Positions 23,064-34,521 are shown, numbered from the stretch's first letter. The stretch is 64,000 bases of DNA from Limnanthes douglasii subsp. nivea (GCA_036936605.1 JAUPFV010000002.1:163982813-164046812), one strand, 5' to 3'. Notes: generated by a model not told the origin, from the letters alone. Numbers and translations: made by a program.

Positions 23064-24303
23064 TTAGAAAGTAAATATTTGATAATAAATACCCAATAAA
23101 TCTACTTTAATGCTCTTAAAAAATAATAAAAATACATAGAAAAAAGTACTTAAAATAAGTTTTTGGTCCCATATCATTTTCTCACTCTTTAGAAAATGTT
23201 TGTCCTCAAGCTTAAGTATGATTTCAAGTACACAGTGTACATCAGCAATTGATTTTCTTTGCTTGTTGACCATCTTAATTAATGGTTTTACAACTCCAAA
23301 ATGCCCTTTTAGTTTATCTCCATGTAAATTTTGAACCATAAGATCTCTGAAAGAATAGTTAGGTTGATTAGTAACTTGTAAAACCGGAACAACAAATTGA
23401 ATCTTGCTTTTGTGGATGTTTATTTTCTCCATCAACTCACTAGCTTTCTTCTGGAGCTCTTTTGTCGCGTCTAGATTCGTTTTATAAGTTGGTATGTTAG
23501 GAATTAAAGCTTCTGGCACTAAGTTAATCAGATGCTCAATGCGACGTATATGTGATAAAGAGTGAGAGGTTTCTTCTAGAACACAATCATCAAAATTCTT
23601 ATCTTTATTAAGCGTATAAGACATTTCAATAGGTAGAAGTTGTTTTGGTAGAATGGAGAAAATCCTCAACGGGTTTTGTCAAATCATTATGGATAGATTC
23701 TATTAAACCCTCCAAACAAATAACAATAGAAGATAAATTTAGGCTTGATTTAATTAATAGATCTTCTGTTTTTATTATCTCTGGGACTTCAATTGTCATT
23801 TCCTTTACTTTTTGTATTAGTCTCTACTAATTCTCCTTCATCAATCGGGTTGTTGTTGATCGGAGTCGACGGTTGTGTACTTTTAGTCTGATTAGAGGTG
23901 GTATTTTGAACCTTGAGTTGATACTCAATCTGGACAACAATGTGGACTAATTCATACAACTCACTGTATTGTTCTGTTTCGACATCTCTTCCAATATGTA
24001 TTTGCAAACGCTTTACAAATTGTACCATTAGCGCGTCCTCATACTCTTGTGGTTCCAAACGATTTTTGAGATGTTCAAACTCATCAAAATACTCCTCACA
24101 GTTCTAACTCCTTGTGACAGATCCCTAAAATGTTTTTGTATGTCACAGTGGTAATGAGTAGGTACATACCTCCCCATTAAGGAAACTTCATGTCTTCCAA
24201 ATGGTTTATGGTTCTGAAATGTTGTATCATTCTTTCTTTGAATTCTTATTCCCACCATACGATCAAACCGAAGCGTTAAAAAATACCAAAACCATACGAT
24301 CAC
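23064..24303 (-). pseudogene. Internally deleted, divergent chromovirus (gag and fused RT/integrase)
   Basis: Minus strand. Gag pieces at 24303-24028 (MGRYVPTHYHCDIQKHFRD) and 24058-23789 (EDALMVQFVKRLQIHIGRD). Then a 201-codon ORF (23669-23064) in which the RT N-terminus (HIRRIEHLINLVPEALIPNI, KIQFVVPVLQV) runs straight into the integrase finger (SFRDLMVQNLHGDKLKGHFG). Protease, the RT catalytic core and RNase H are deleted. The sequence is distant from CRM-A, so this is a separate old family or subfamily. The zinc knuckle is not seen. Confidence 0.7.
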
Positions 24304-26050
24304 ATAAAAGTAAAAAGAAATGTGTGGAATAAATTATATGATTCCGACATATGAATCCAAAGTTACGGAGTTGTAAAGGTTTAAAGCTACGGCATTATGA
24401 AAAAATAAAAATAAATCTATTTGGATTTATGAGAACGAACATAAGGGTATACAAAATACTAGAACCATACCATTAAATAGATGTCGAAAGATCATGAGGA
24501 ATAAAAAAAATCAGATGATTCTGACATCTTAATCTAAAGTTACGGACTTGCAATGGTTTGAAGCTACGATAATAGAAAAAACCGAAATAGAATTGTTCAG
24601 ATTTATATAGAACGAAACGAAAGGTTATAAACCTGTATCTTCACTTAGATGTCAAAAAAACATGTGGGAAAAAAATAAATTATATGATTTCGACATTTGA
24701 AACCAAACTTAAGGACTTGCAAAAGGTTTGAGTCTAGGGTATGAGAAATAAAATTCGAAATACAACATGTCCAGATTTATATGTACGAACCGAAGGGTAA
24801 ACAAATAATAGAACCATACCATGACATAGATTTCCAAAGATCACGTGGAATAAAAAATTCACATAAAATATTACGGACTTGCAAAGGTTTGAAGCTACGC
24901 AATTAGTAAACAGAGAAATATATGTTATCTAGATTTATGGGAATAATACAAAGGGTTAAAAGATACCAACACTGTACCATTACGTAGATGTCTAAAAGTC
25001 ATATGGAATAAAAAATCACATTATTCCAACATCAAACCCTAAAGTAACAGAATTGTAAAGGTTTGAAGCTATAGTATTAGAAAAATACCCAAATGTAAGC
25101 TGCCGAGATTATTGAGAATGAACAGAAGGGTAAACAAAATACTAGAACCATATAATTACATAGATGTCAAAAATAAAGGTTAAATAAATAAAAGCACGTG
25201 ATTCTAACATATGAACCTAAAGTTACAAACTTGCAAAGCTTTGAAACTACAACACAAGAAAAAACCAAAAACAAGTTCAGATTTATGGGAACTAAACGAA
25301 GAGTTTGAATATACCAAGACCATATCATCATGTAGATGTTAGAACATTATGTGGAGTCAAAAAATAAATCACATGATTCCACGTCCGAACCCAAAGTTAC
25401 TGACTTGCAAAGGTTTGAAGCTATAGTATTAGAAAAAAAATCAAAACACAAGTGGTTTAGATTTATGGGAACAGACCGAAGAGTTAAGGATTACTGGAAT
25501 ACTACCATCACGTAAATGTCGAAAACTCATGTGGAATGAAAAATAATTCACATGATTACGACATCCAAATCCAAACTTAAGAACTTGTTAAGGTTTGTAG
25601 TTATGGAATTAGAAAAAAAAAATCAAAATACAAGTTGTCCAGATATATGAGAACGAACCAAATGGTAAACAAAATACTAAAACCAGTTATCAGATATATG
25701 TCGAAGGATCATGTGGAATAAAAAAAATCACACGATTCCGACATCCAAACCTAAAGTTACGGATTTGCAAATGTTTGAAGCTACAATATTTGAAAAACAG
25801 GAATACAAGTTTTTCAAATTTATGGGAATTAAACGAATGGTAAAGTAATACAAAAACTGTACGATCATGTAGATGTCAAAAAATCTCGTGGAATCAAAAA
25901 CCAAATCACGTGAAATGTTTTGAAGCTACAATATTACAAAAAACTGAAACAAAAGTTGCTCGGATTTATGAAAACGAAACGAAAGGTTAAAGCTATGGTA
26001 TTAGAGAAAAACCGAAATACAAGCTGTCCTGATTTATGGGAATGAACCGA
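24304..26050 (-). repeat. Satellite of about 175 bp, array 1
   Basis: Nine or ten monomers marked by gattccgacat followed by aaagttacggacttgcaaag. Marker positions are about 24344, 24521, 24690, 24862, 25026, 25205, 25380, 25559 and 25739, mean spacing about 174 bp. The reverse complement of this box is the conserved box of the 43.5-46.5 kb array. Copies are diverged and some carry internal deletions (for example near 24862 and 25900). No coding capacity. Confidence 0.85.
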
Positions 26051-26639
26051 AGGGTAAAATGATGTATTTTGAGATGGCACAAGGAACTTATAACGTGGAA
26101 AGTGCAAGAACTAGATGAACGACATGAACATACAGATGGGCTTGAATATGAGGATGTTCTTACTGTACTTGCTAGTACAATACTCGATCGAGAGCAAAAC
26201 AATTTAACAAAGTTGTTGGAGGATTGCTTAATCAAATGGAGAATATATGTGATCAAAACCGTCAGTATAGAGGTAAAGCTTGTCAAACCACTTTAGTCTT
26301 GATTCAAGAAAATTGATTTCAACAAATGAGAAAGTGTCTCAATTATACTCATTTTTCTTTATTCACATTTTGTCATAATGGATTTTCTTGCAAAGGTTTT
26401 TTATTTTGAAAAACTTCTTAAGTTTTACTGTTCTCTTGCTGGTGTGTAATACCCACAAGAAAACTTGTTCTTCATTTGGTGCGTCATATCCAAAGGAAGA
26501 TCAGTTAGAATACCATAGGCCTTTTTATAACCTCTGTGTGACCAATCGATCCACATCTTTTGATAATTGAATCCTTTTGGGTTCATGGTTGCAAAGTTAT
26601 CGCTACCCCATTTTAGAGTACCGATTCTAGGGGGATCTT
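26051..26639 (+). repeat. Divergent CRM-A 3' end fragment (A8)
   Basis: Plus orientation. Degraded pol tail (SKLLEDC-type region around 26190-26320, ending at QEN before a stop), then fatigued LTR sequence with an internal deletion at about 26400. Its end (gattctaggggga) stops short of the normal GTTTATCA. It abuts a different short LTR at 26640. Confidence 0.7.
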
Positions 26640-26884
26640 TGTTACAGGAAATAAATTAGATTAATATCTAATTTATTTAGTATAATATATATTTAGTATA
26701 CTATATATTGTAGTATATTTATTTAGTCAAAGATTTTATAGTCAATAGTCTATGTAAACTTTAGGAAAATAAATATTCTAGTATTAATTGTTGTAACTGC
26801 TACAAAGTAGTATAAAAGGTGAACCAGATAGATAAATAAGATATACTTTTTTTGAGAAACACAATACTTTTGACAATCTTATCA
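26640..26884 (+). repeat. Short 5' LTR of a second chromovirus family
   Basis: 245 bp from TGTTACAGG to CTTATCA, with TATAAAAGG at 26811-26819. It is followed after two bases by a PBS-like tggtatcatagc. The LTR is unrelated in sequence to the 870-bp CRM-A LTR although the downstream leader and pol are related. No 3' partner is visible because the element is truncated at the tandem array near 28485. Confidence 0.65.
26811..26819 (+). promoter_or_regulatory. TATA box in short LTR
   Basis: TATAAAAGG, about 73 bp before the LTR end. Confidence 0.5.
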
Positions 26885-26886
26885 TC

Positions 26887-26898
26887 TGGTATCATAGC
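26887..26898 (+). promoter_or_regulatory. Degenerate primer-binding site
   Basis: tggtatcatagc differs at one position from the initiator tRNA-Met site TGGTATCAGAGC and sits two bases after the LTR terminus. Confidence 0.65.
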
Positions 26899-27248
26899 AA
26901 CATTCTGAAAATTAGGTATTCTATTTATCATTAATTTTTCGTTATCTATTTTCTATTCTCACTTTGTTTGTGACGATTTGAGTGTTTAGGGCATGATTAC
27001 AATTTGAATCACGAAATTCTGATATGTTTTTATTAATTTTTCATAATCTATTTTAGATTCTCACTATATTTGTGATGATTTTAGTGTTTAGTGTGATATT
27101 CTTCATTTTGAATCACGAAATTCAGATATATTTCACCCTAGTTATAGTTGTTTAAATTTTAAATCTAGAGAAAATCGTTTTAGGTGCTGTTATGAAACTT
27201 ATATCTTCAGTTTCTTAGGAAAACAGATTTAGATATGTCTTTTACGAG
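26899..27248 (+). other. Leader with a tandem duplication of about 100 bp
   Basis: Non-coding. The stretch containing attctcactttgtttgtgac through gaatcacgaaattctgata is repeated (about 26950-27030 and 27055-27130). The remainder resembles the CRM-A leader (gttttaggtgctgtt). Confidence 0.6.
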
Positions 27249-28485
27249 ATGACTTCTCTTTTGCATGAATTTGAAGATGTATTCCTTGATGAAAATCCCA
27301 AGGGGCTTCCACCAATCAGAGGCATCAAACACCAAATAGATTTTGTGTCTGAAGCCTCACTTCCTAACAGACCTGCTTACAAAACTAACCCAATAAAGCA
27401 TCACCATCCTATACCTAGATTATATAATATTTTAGACGCCTTGCATGGTTTTAGCATCTTTTGTAAGATTGATATTAAAACTGGTTATTATCAAATTATG
27501 AAAGAAAAGGATGAGCGGAAAACTGCCTTTAAAACTAAGCATGGTTATATGAATGGTTAGTAATTTTATATAGTACATTGATGAGGTTAATGAATCATGT
27601 ATTAAGGACTTATATAGGAGTTTTTGTTGTATTATATTTCGATGACATCTTAATTTACAACAAGTGCTTAAAAGAACATATTCACCATCTGAAATTGGTT
27701 AAGTATGGTTAGAAAGGACAATCTCTAAGACAATCTTAAGAAATTTACTTTTGTACTGATAACTTGTCTTTTTAGGTTTTGTTGAAAGTGTGGATATTGC
27801 TAAGTTGGATGAGGAAAAGGTTAAAGTGATCCACGAATGGCCATGTCCAAAGGCAGTCAAAGAAGTGAGAAGCTTCCACGACATCGTAGGATTCTATAGG
27901 CATTTAGTCAAGGATTTCAGTAGCTTAGCTGCACCACTCACTGAAGTAATAAAGAAGGACGTTTGTTCCAAGTGAGAACAAACTCAAGAAGAAGCATTTC
28001 AATCCTTAAAAGAAAAGCTTACTCATGCTCATGTTTCAACATTACCTTATTTCTTAAAACTTTTGAGATTGAATGTGATGCTTATGGTATTGGGATTTTG
28101 AGCTGTTTTGATGCAGGATAAAAATTCCATAGCTTATTTCAGTGAAAAGCTTGGAGAAGCCGCTCAAAAATATCATACCTATCATAAGGAATTGTATGCC
28201 TTAGTTCAAGCTTTTCAAACATGGCAGCATTACTTGTCGCCTAAGGAGTTTGTCATACACAATATAAATAAATCTCTCAAACATCGAAAAGGTTAGTAGA
28301 TACTTAACAGAAAACATGCAAGGTGGAAAGAATTCATTAAGATATTTTCATATGTCATCAAAATACAAACAAGGTAAAGAAAGTATTGTTGTTATGCGTT
28401 GTCCCCAAGGTATGCCTTAATCACTACTCTTGAAGCTAAGATTTTAGGATTTGATCATGTTAAGAGTTTATATGTATTCTGATTC
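27249..28485 (+). pseudogene. Degraded chromovirus pol (RT to RNase H)
   Basis: Pieces: RT N-terminus (27249-27560, GLPPIRGIKHQIDFVSEASL, where the [13 protein letters not shown] block is deleted); [12 protein letters not shown] sequence near 27640; RT thumb (27790-27975, VREVRSFHDI-like); RNase H (28108-28296, [16 protein letters not shown]); and a frameshifted end near 28480. Many stops. It ends abruptly where the coding-like tandem array begins. Confidence 0.8.
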
Positions 28486-31400
28486 CGGGTTCACTACAAA
28501 TATGTATCCGGAAAACCATTAGGAGGAAGAGCCTTATATGAACGTTAAGAGGTTGACGATATTATTACGCCGACACCATCTTGGAGCGACGATGAAAATG
28601 AAAAAGACTATAACAAAAAAAAGTAACATAATATTTACTATAGGAGGTAGTAGAAGAAAAAACACACTTATAGGTAGTGCCATAGGAGTACTTACCCGAA
28701 CCGATTACATACTCGATCAACACTTCCCGGAGCACCATTACCCGAATTACATACCCGAAGACGAGCACTCTATTGGACTCGGGTTCGCTGTCAATGTATA
28801 TCCAGAAAACCACTAGGGGGAAGGACTAGATCCGGAAAGTTAAGAGGTTGACTATGCTAATACGCCGCCACTATCTGGGAGCGGGGATGACTACCTTAAT
28901 ATGTCGCTACCATATGGGAGAGAGGATGACTACTCTAATACGCCATCGCCGCCTGGGAGCGAGGATCACTACCTTTTAGAAGACTATGACCCAAGAAAAT
29001 GTAACAGGAGCGACGATGAAAATGAAGACCATGACCGAAGAAAATGTCATCATAATATTTACTTGAAGAGGTAGTAGAAGAAGAAACAAAGTCGGTGGTA
29101 GTACCGCAGGACGTAGTACATCAGGAGGACTTACACGAACCCGATAACATACCCGATCTATACTTCCTGGAGAACCACTACCCGGATTACATACCCGAAG
29201 ACGAGCACTATATCGTTCCCGAGTTTGCTGTCAATGCATATCTGAAAACCACCGGGAGAAAGAGCATGATCTGAAAAGTCATGAGGTTGACTATGCTAAT
29301 ATGCCGCCACCGTATGGGAGCGAGGATGACTACCCTAATACGTCGCTGCTGTCTAAGAGTGAGGTGACTACCCTAATATGCTGCCGCCGCCTGAGAGCGA
29401 AGATGACTGCCCTACAGAAGACTATAACCGAAGAAAAGGTAACATGAGTGACGATGAAAATGAAGAAGACTATGACCAAAGAAAAGGTAACATAATATTT
29501 ACTAGAGGAGGTAGTAGAAGAATAAACGAAGTCGGAGGAAGTACCAGAGGCGAACCTAACCGAACCGAACAACATACCCGAGGACGAACACCCTATCGTA
29601 TCTGGGAGTTGACTACTATGGAAAAGTTCATGATCCAGAAAGTCAAGTAGTTGACTACTCTAATACGCCGCCATCGTTTGTGAGCGAGGATGACTATCCT
29701 AATACGTGGCTATCATCTGGGAGCGAGGATGACTACCCTTATACGATGTCATCCTCTGGGAGCGAGGATGACTATCTAGGACAAGACTACGACTGAAGAA
29801 AAGGTAACAGGAGCGACGATGAAAATAAAGAACACCATAACAAAAAAAAGTTAACATAATATTTACTAGAGGGGGTTATAGAAGAAGAAACACACTTAGA
29901 GGTACTACCGGGGGAGGACTTACCCGGTCAGCATTTTTTGGAACACCACTACCCGGATTACATATTCGAAGATGAGCACCCTATCGTAACCAAGTTCGCT
30001 TCTATTGTGTATCCGGAAAACCATTAGGAGGAAAAACCTCATTCGAAAAGTCAAGAGGGTAACTATGCTAATACACCGCCACCGTGTGATAGAAATAATG
30101 ACTACCCTAATACGCCACTGCCGTTTGGGAGCGAGGATTACTACCCTAATACGTTGTTGCCGCCTTGGAGCGAGGATGACTACCTTGGAGAAGACTATGA
30201 CTGAAGAAAAGGTAGCAGGAGTGACAATAAAATAAAGACAAGTATGGCCGAAGAAAAGGTAACATAATATTTACTAGAGGAAGTAGTAGAAGAAGAAATA
30301 CATTTGGAGGTAGTACCATAGGGGGTAGTACCGAAGGACATACCCGAACCACTTCCTAGAGCACTACTACCCTGATTACATACCCAAAGACAAGTTCCCT
30401 ATCATATACGGGGTCGCTGTCTATTTGTATCCAGAAAACACAAAGGAGGAAGAGGTAAATCGGGATAGGCAAGAGGTTTACCATGCTAATATTCCACCAC
30501 TGTCGTCTGGGAAAAAGGATGACTACCTAAGAAGATGACACTATCTGGGAGCAATGATGACTACCCTGGAGAAGACTATGACTGAAGAAAAGGTAACCGG
30601 AGCGACGATGCAAATTAGTTGACTGAAAAAAAATCGTAATATAATATTTACTAAAGGAGGTAGTTGAAGAAGAAATACAGTAGGAGGTAGTACCAGATGA
30701 GGACTTACTGAAGATTACATACTCGAAGACGAGCACCCTATCATACCCAGGTTTGATGCCAATGTGTATCCGGAAAACCACTAGCGGAAAGAGCTAGGTC
30801 TGGAAAGTCAAGAGGTTGATTATACTAATACGCCACCGTCTAGGAGCGGTGATATCTACCATAATACGTCAATGCCGTCTAGGAGCGAAGATGACTATCC
30901 TAATACGCCGCCGCCGCCTGGGAGTGAGGATGACTACCCTGGAGAAGATTATGACAGAAGAAAAGGTAACACGAGTGATGATAAAATGAACAAGACTATG
31001 GCCGATGAAAATGTAATAAATATTTATTGAAGGATGTAGTAGAAGAAGAAACACGATCAATGTTGTACTAGATGAGGACTTACTCGAACCCGAATAATAT
31101 CCGATCAACACTTCCCAGAGCACAAGTACCCAGATTACATACTCAAAGATGTGCACCCTATCGTAACCAGATTGGCTGCCAATGTGTACTCAGAAAACCA
31201 CTAGGAGGAAGACCCTCATTCGGAAAGTCGAGAGGTTAACTATGTTAATACGCCAAAACTGTGTGGAAGTGAAGATGACTACACTAATACGCAGCTGCCG
31301 TCTATGAGCGAGGATGACTATCCTAATACGTTGTCGTCGCCTTGGAGCAAAGATGACTACCTTGGAGCAGACTATGATTGAAGAAAAGGTCATAGTAGCG

Positions 31401-31868
31401 ACAATGAAAATGAATACGAGTATGACTCAAGAAAGGGTAGCATATTATTTACTAAAAGATGTAGTAGAAGAAGAAACACAGTAGAAGTTAGTATTAGATG
31501 AGGTAGTATTGTAGGAGGATTAATCTGAAACGATGATATACCCGATCATCACTTCCCAGAGCACCACTACCCAGATTACTTACCTGAAGATGAGCAGCAT
31601 ATTGTACCTGGGTTCGTTGCCAATGTGTATCTAGAAAACCACTGGAGGGAAAAGACTCATCTGCGTAGCCAAGAGGTGGTCTATGTTAATACGCCACCAC
31701 CGTTTGGGAGCGAGGATGACTATCCTAATATGTTGCCATTGTATGGGAGCTAGAATGAGTACCCTAGAGAAGACTATAACAGAAGGAAAGGTAACAGGAT
31801 CGACGACATAAATGAAGAACAGTATGAACGAAAAAAGGTAGCATAATATTTAGTAGAGGATGTAGTAT
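28486..31868 (+). repeat. Coding-like tandem repeat, array 2
   Basis: About eight monomers of the same repeat as array 1. The landmark acccgaagacgagcac recurs near 28754, 29193, 29576, 29966, 30384, 30722, 31142 and 31584 (spacing about 340-440 bp). The best 39-bp subrepeat pair is at 30131 and 30170. Reading frames are short (for example 28538-28816 and 29378-29650). The array fades into AT-rich sequence at 31868. Confidence 0.8.
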
Positions 31869-32520
31869 AATAATATTTAATATAAATATAAATCAAAACT
31901 ATAATTAATAATTTATTTATGCTAGTAATTATATTTTTGTAATTATAACTTATAGTTTTTAAAATAGATAAAAATAATTTTGTTGAGCTAAAAATCATGG
32001 TTAGTCACCGGAGTTGGCCACTTGTTTCAAAACATCCACTTATTTAATTTATGTATCAAAATATTCACTTTGTTTCACCATCGGTCTATAGTTTTAATTT
32101 ATATTAACATTTTTTATATTTTGTTCGTATCTCTAGTTTTTTTATATAAAACTGAGTTCTTAAAATCACTTTTTAAAAATCGAAAAATAAAATGTCAACA
32201 ATAGTTTTTCTTTAAACATTCGTTATTAAAATATTAAAAGTTTGATTTTAAATTTATATTTCAAAATAAATTCAAAAGTAATATACTTCATTTAAATATG
32301 GTTTCACATTTATTTATTTTTATTATAAAAAATAATTTTAAAAAATACGTGTTTTATAAATAAATTATTAATTAAATATGTTTTATAAATTTATTAATGA
32401 ATTATAAAATATACTAGTTGAAATACATTTTTGACGATGTTATATTAGTTTTTCCTGTTATTACTAAAGTATTTCTGAACACTCTTTATTTACATCTTTC
32501 CTTACCTTGTTTTTTTCCTT
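31869..32520. other. AT-rich spacer
   Basis: Very AT-rich, no ORF of note. Contains one copy of a dispersed repeat (31987-32088). Confidence 0.55.
31987..32088 (+). repeat. Dispersed repeat, copy 1
   Basis: About 100 bp beginning tagtcaccggagttgg and ending actttgtttcacc. It is a direct match, with few differences, to 37170-37250. Unknown family; likely a transposon fragment. Confidence 0.7.
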
Positions 32521-32533
32521 TCCATAGTCTCTC

Positions 32534-32540
32534 TATAAAA
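32534..32540 (+). promoter_or_regulatory. Candidate TATA box before the coding-like repeat
   Basis: TATAAAA, 96 bp upstream of the ATG at 32630, in ctctctataaaacc context. Position and context fit a plant class II promoter. No experimental support. Confidence 0.45.
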
Positions 32541-32629
32541 CCAAAACCAAGCCCTTTATTTTGGTTTTCTATATGTAAGATATATTTCATACTCACCCCA
32601 GAAAACATTACGACCAATACCACCCAAAC

Positions 32630-32857
32630 ATGGAATATACCGAAGAAGAAGAAACACAATCAGAGGAGAAGGTAGTACCAAAGGAGATAGTAGAAGATGA
32701 AACACATTCGGAGGTAGTACCACAGGAGTTTTTACCTGAACTCAATAACATATCCGATCAGCACTTTCCAGAGCACCACTACCTAAATTACATATCCGAA
32801 GATGAGCACTTTATTATACCCAGGTTCGCTGCCAATGTGGACCTCGAAAACTACTAG
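32630..32857 (+). CDS. Candidate head ORF of the coding-like repeat (75 residues)
   Basis: The only copy of the repeat that starts with an ATG in good context (ccaaacATGGaa) below a TATA box. The product begins MEYTEEEETQSEEKVVPKE, continues with HSEVVPQEFLPELNNISDQH, then FPEHHYLNYISEDEHF, and ends FAANVDLENY at a TAG. It is acidic with a His/Tyr/Pro-rich middle and no signal peptide or membrane helix. After the TAG the same frame continues with repeat-type codons (GEEPDQES) until another stop. It may be the decayed parent gene of the arrays, or a monomer placed by chance behind a TATA-like sequence. Function unknown. Confidence 0.4.
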   Translation: MEYTEEEETQSEEKVVPKEIVEDETHSEVVPQEFLPELNNISDQHFPEHHYLNYISEDEHFIIPRFAANVDLENY

Positions 32858-33373
32858 GGGGAAGAGCCTGATCAGGAAAGTTAAGAGGTTGACTACGATA
32901 GTACGCCGAAACCGTCTGGAAAAAAAGGATGACTACCATAATACCCGCTGCCGTTTAAGAGTGAGGATGATTACCCTAATACGCTGCTGCCACTTGGGAG
33001 CGAAGACGACTATCATGGAGAAGACTATAACTAAATAAAAGGTAACAAAAACGATGATGAAAATGAAGAAAACTATGACCGGAAAAGAAGATAACCTAAT
33101 ATTTACTAGAGGAGGTAGTAGATGAAGAAACACAGTCAGGGGTAGTACCGGAGGAAGTAGTACCAGATGAGGACTTACACGAACCCGATGACATACCCGA
33201 TCAACACTTCATTGAGCACCACTATCCAGATTACATACCAGTAGACGAGCACCATATCGTACCCGGGTTCGCTGCCAATGTGTATCTGGAAAACAATTAG
33301 GGAAAGAACTTGATCCGGAAAATCATAAGGTTGACTACGTTAATATGTCACCACCGTCTGGGAACGAGGATGA
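32630..33373 (+). repeat. Coding-like tandem repeat, array 3 (about two monomers)
   Basis: Landmark ccgaagatgagcac near 32797 and its variant cagtagacgagcacc near 33239. Includes the head ORF and two to three 39-bp subrepeats. It ends within a subrepeat (gaacgaggatgac), fused to the 175-bp satellite at 33374. Confidence 0.78.
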
Positions 33374-34224
33374 CGTAAATGTCGAAAATCATGTGGAATC
33401 AAAATCAAATCACATGATTCCGACATCTGAACCCAAAGTTATGAATTGCTAAGTTTGAGGCTAGATCATTTAAAAAAACCCCAAATACAAGTTGTCCGGA
33501 TTTATAGAAGTGAACCCGGTAAATAAAATACTGCAACCTTACCATCACATAGATTTTGAAAATAATATGGAATAAAAATAAATCACATGATTCTGACATC
33601 CGAACCTAAAGCTAAGGATTTGTAAAGGTTTGAAGCTATTGGATTAGAAAAACCAAAATACAAGTTATCCGGATTTATAGGAATAAAACAAAAGGTTAAA
33701 AAACTTCTGAAACCGTATTGTCACATAAATGTCAAAAAATCAGGTGAAATCAGAAAAAAAAATCACATATTTCAATTTCGGAACCCAAAGGTACGGACTT
33801 GCAATGGTTTGAAGTTACATTATTTGAAAAAAATAATCCAGAATACAAGTTGTCCAGATTTATGGGAACAAACCGAACGGTAAACAAGATATTGGAAGCA
33901 TACTATCATATAGATGTCGAAAAATCATGTGGAATAAAAAAAGAATCACATGATCTGACATCCGAACCTAAAGTTATAGATTTGCAATGGTTTGAAGCTA
34001 TTGTATTAGAAAAAACCAAATTACAAGTTGTTGGGATCTATTAGAAGGAAACAAAAGGTTAAAACATATTTAAACCATACCATCATACAGATGTTAAAAG
34101 ATCCTGTCAAATCCAAAAAATATCACATGATTCTGACATTTGAAGCTAAAATTACGAACTTGCAAAAATTTGAAGCTACAACATTTGAAAAAAAAAATCA
34201 CGTGACATCCGAATCTAATGTTAC
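33374..34224 (-). repeat. Satellite of about 175-180 bp, array 2
   Basis: Four to five monomers in the same orientation as array 1. The box with gattctgacatccgaacc lies near 33419, 33593, 33773, 33955 and 34135, and a short truncated copy near 34206. Ends at the LTR-like sequence starting at 34225. Confidence 0.83.
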
Positions 34225-34509
34225 TGATAAGGATAAAACTCTAATTAAACACCTAAATCTTCAAAAGAGGAAAAGAGGGAGAAAAGAAGGAAAAATATAT
34301 ACTACTATTACTATATATAAAATGATCCCTTTACAACTCGAGCTCAAACCCTATTTATAGGAGTTATACAAAACCTGACGTCGCTCCTTATTTATTTCTA
34401 CCTGTTACAGAATATAAATAATACATGTGCAATAATATAACGTCTAATTAAATTTTAAATATACTTTATTATTATTCATATATTATATACAAAATATAGC
34501 CTTTTCCAG
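34225..34509 (-). repeat. LTR-like sequence (285 bp)
   Basis: On the minus strand it starts TGGAAAAGG directly after a purine tract (CTAGGGGGACTC, 34510-34521), has a TATA box CTATAAATAG (34351-34360), and ends CTTATCA against the satellite. This is the layout of a 3' LTR or its remnant. No second copy or coding region is visible, so family and boundaries are tentative. Confidence 0.42.
34351..34360 (-). promoter_or_regulatory. TATA box
   Basis: CTATAAATAG on the minus strand within the LTR-like sequence. Confidence 0.45.
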
Positions 34510-34521
34510 AGTCCCCCTAGT

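Noticed and set aside
32022..32675. Two short ORFs (32022-32204 and 32418-32675) upstream of the head ORF.
   Set aside because: Low-complexity AT-rich translation. The second overlaps the proposed promoter and leader and has no coding character.
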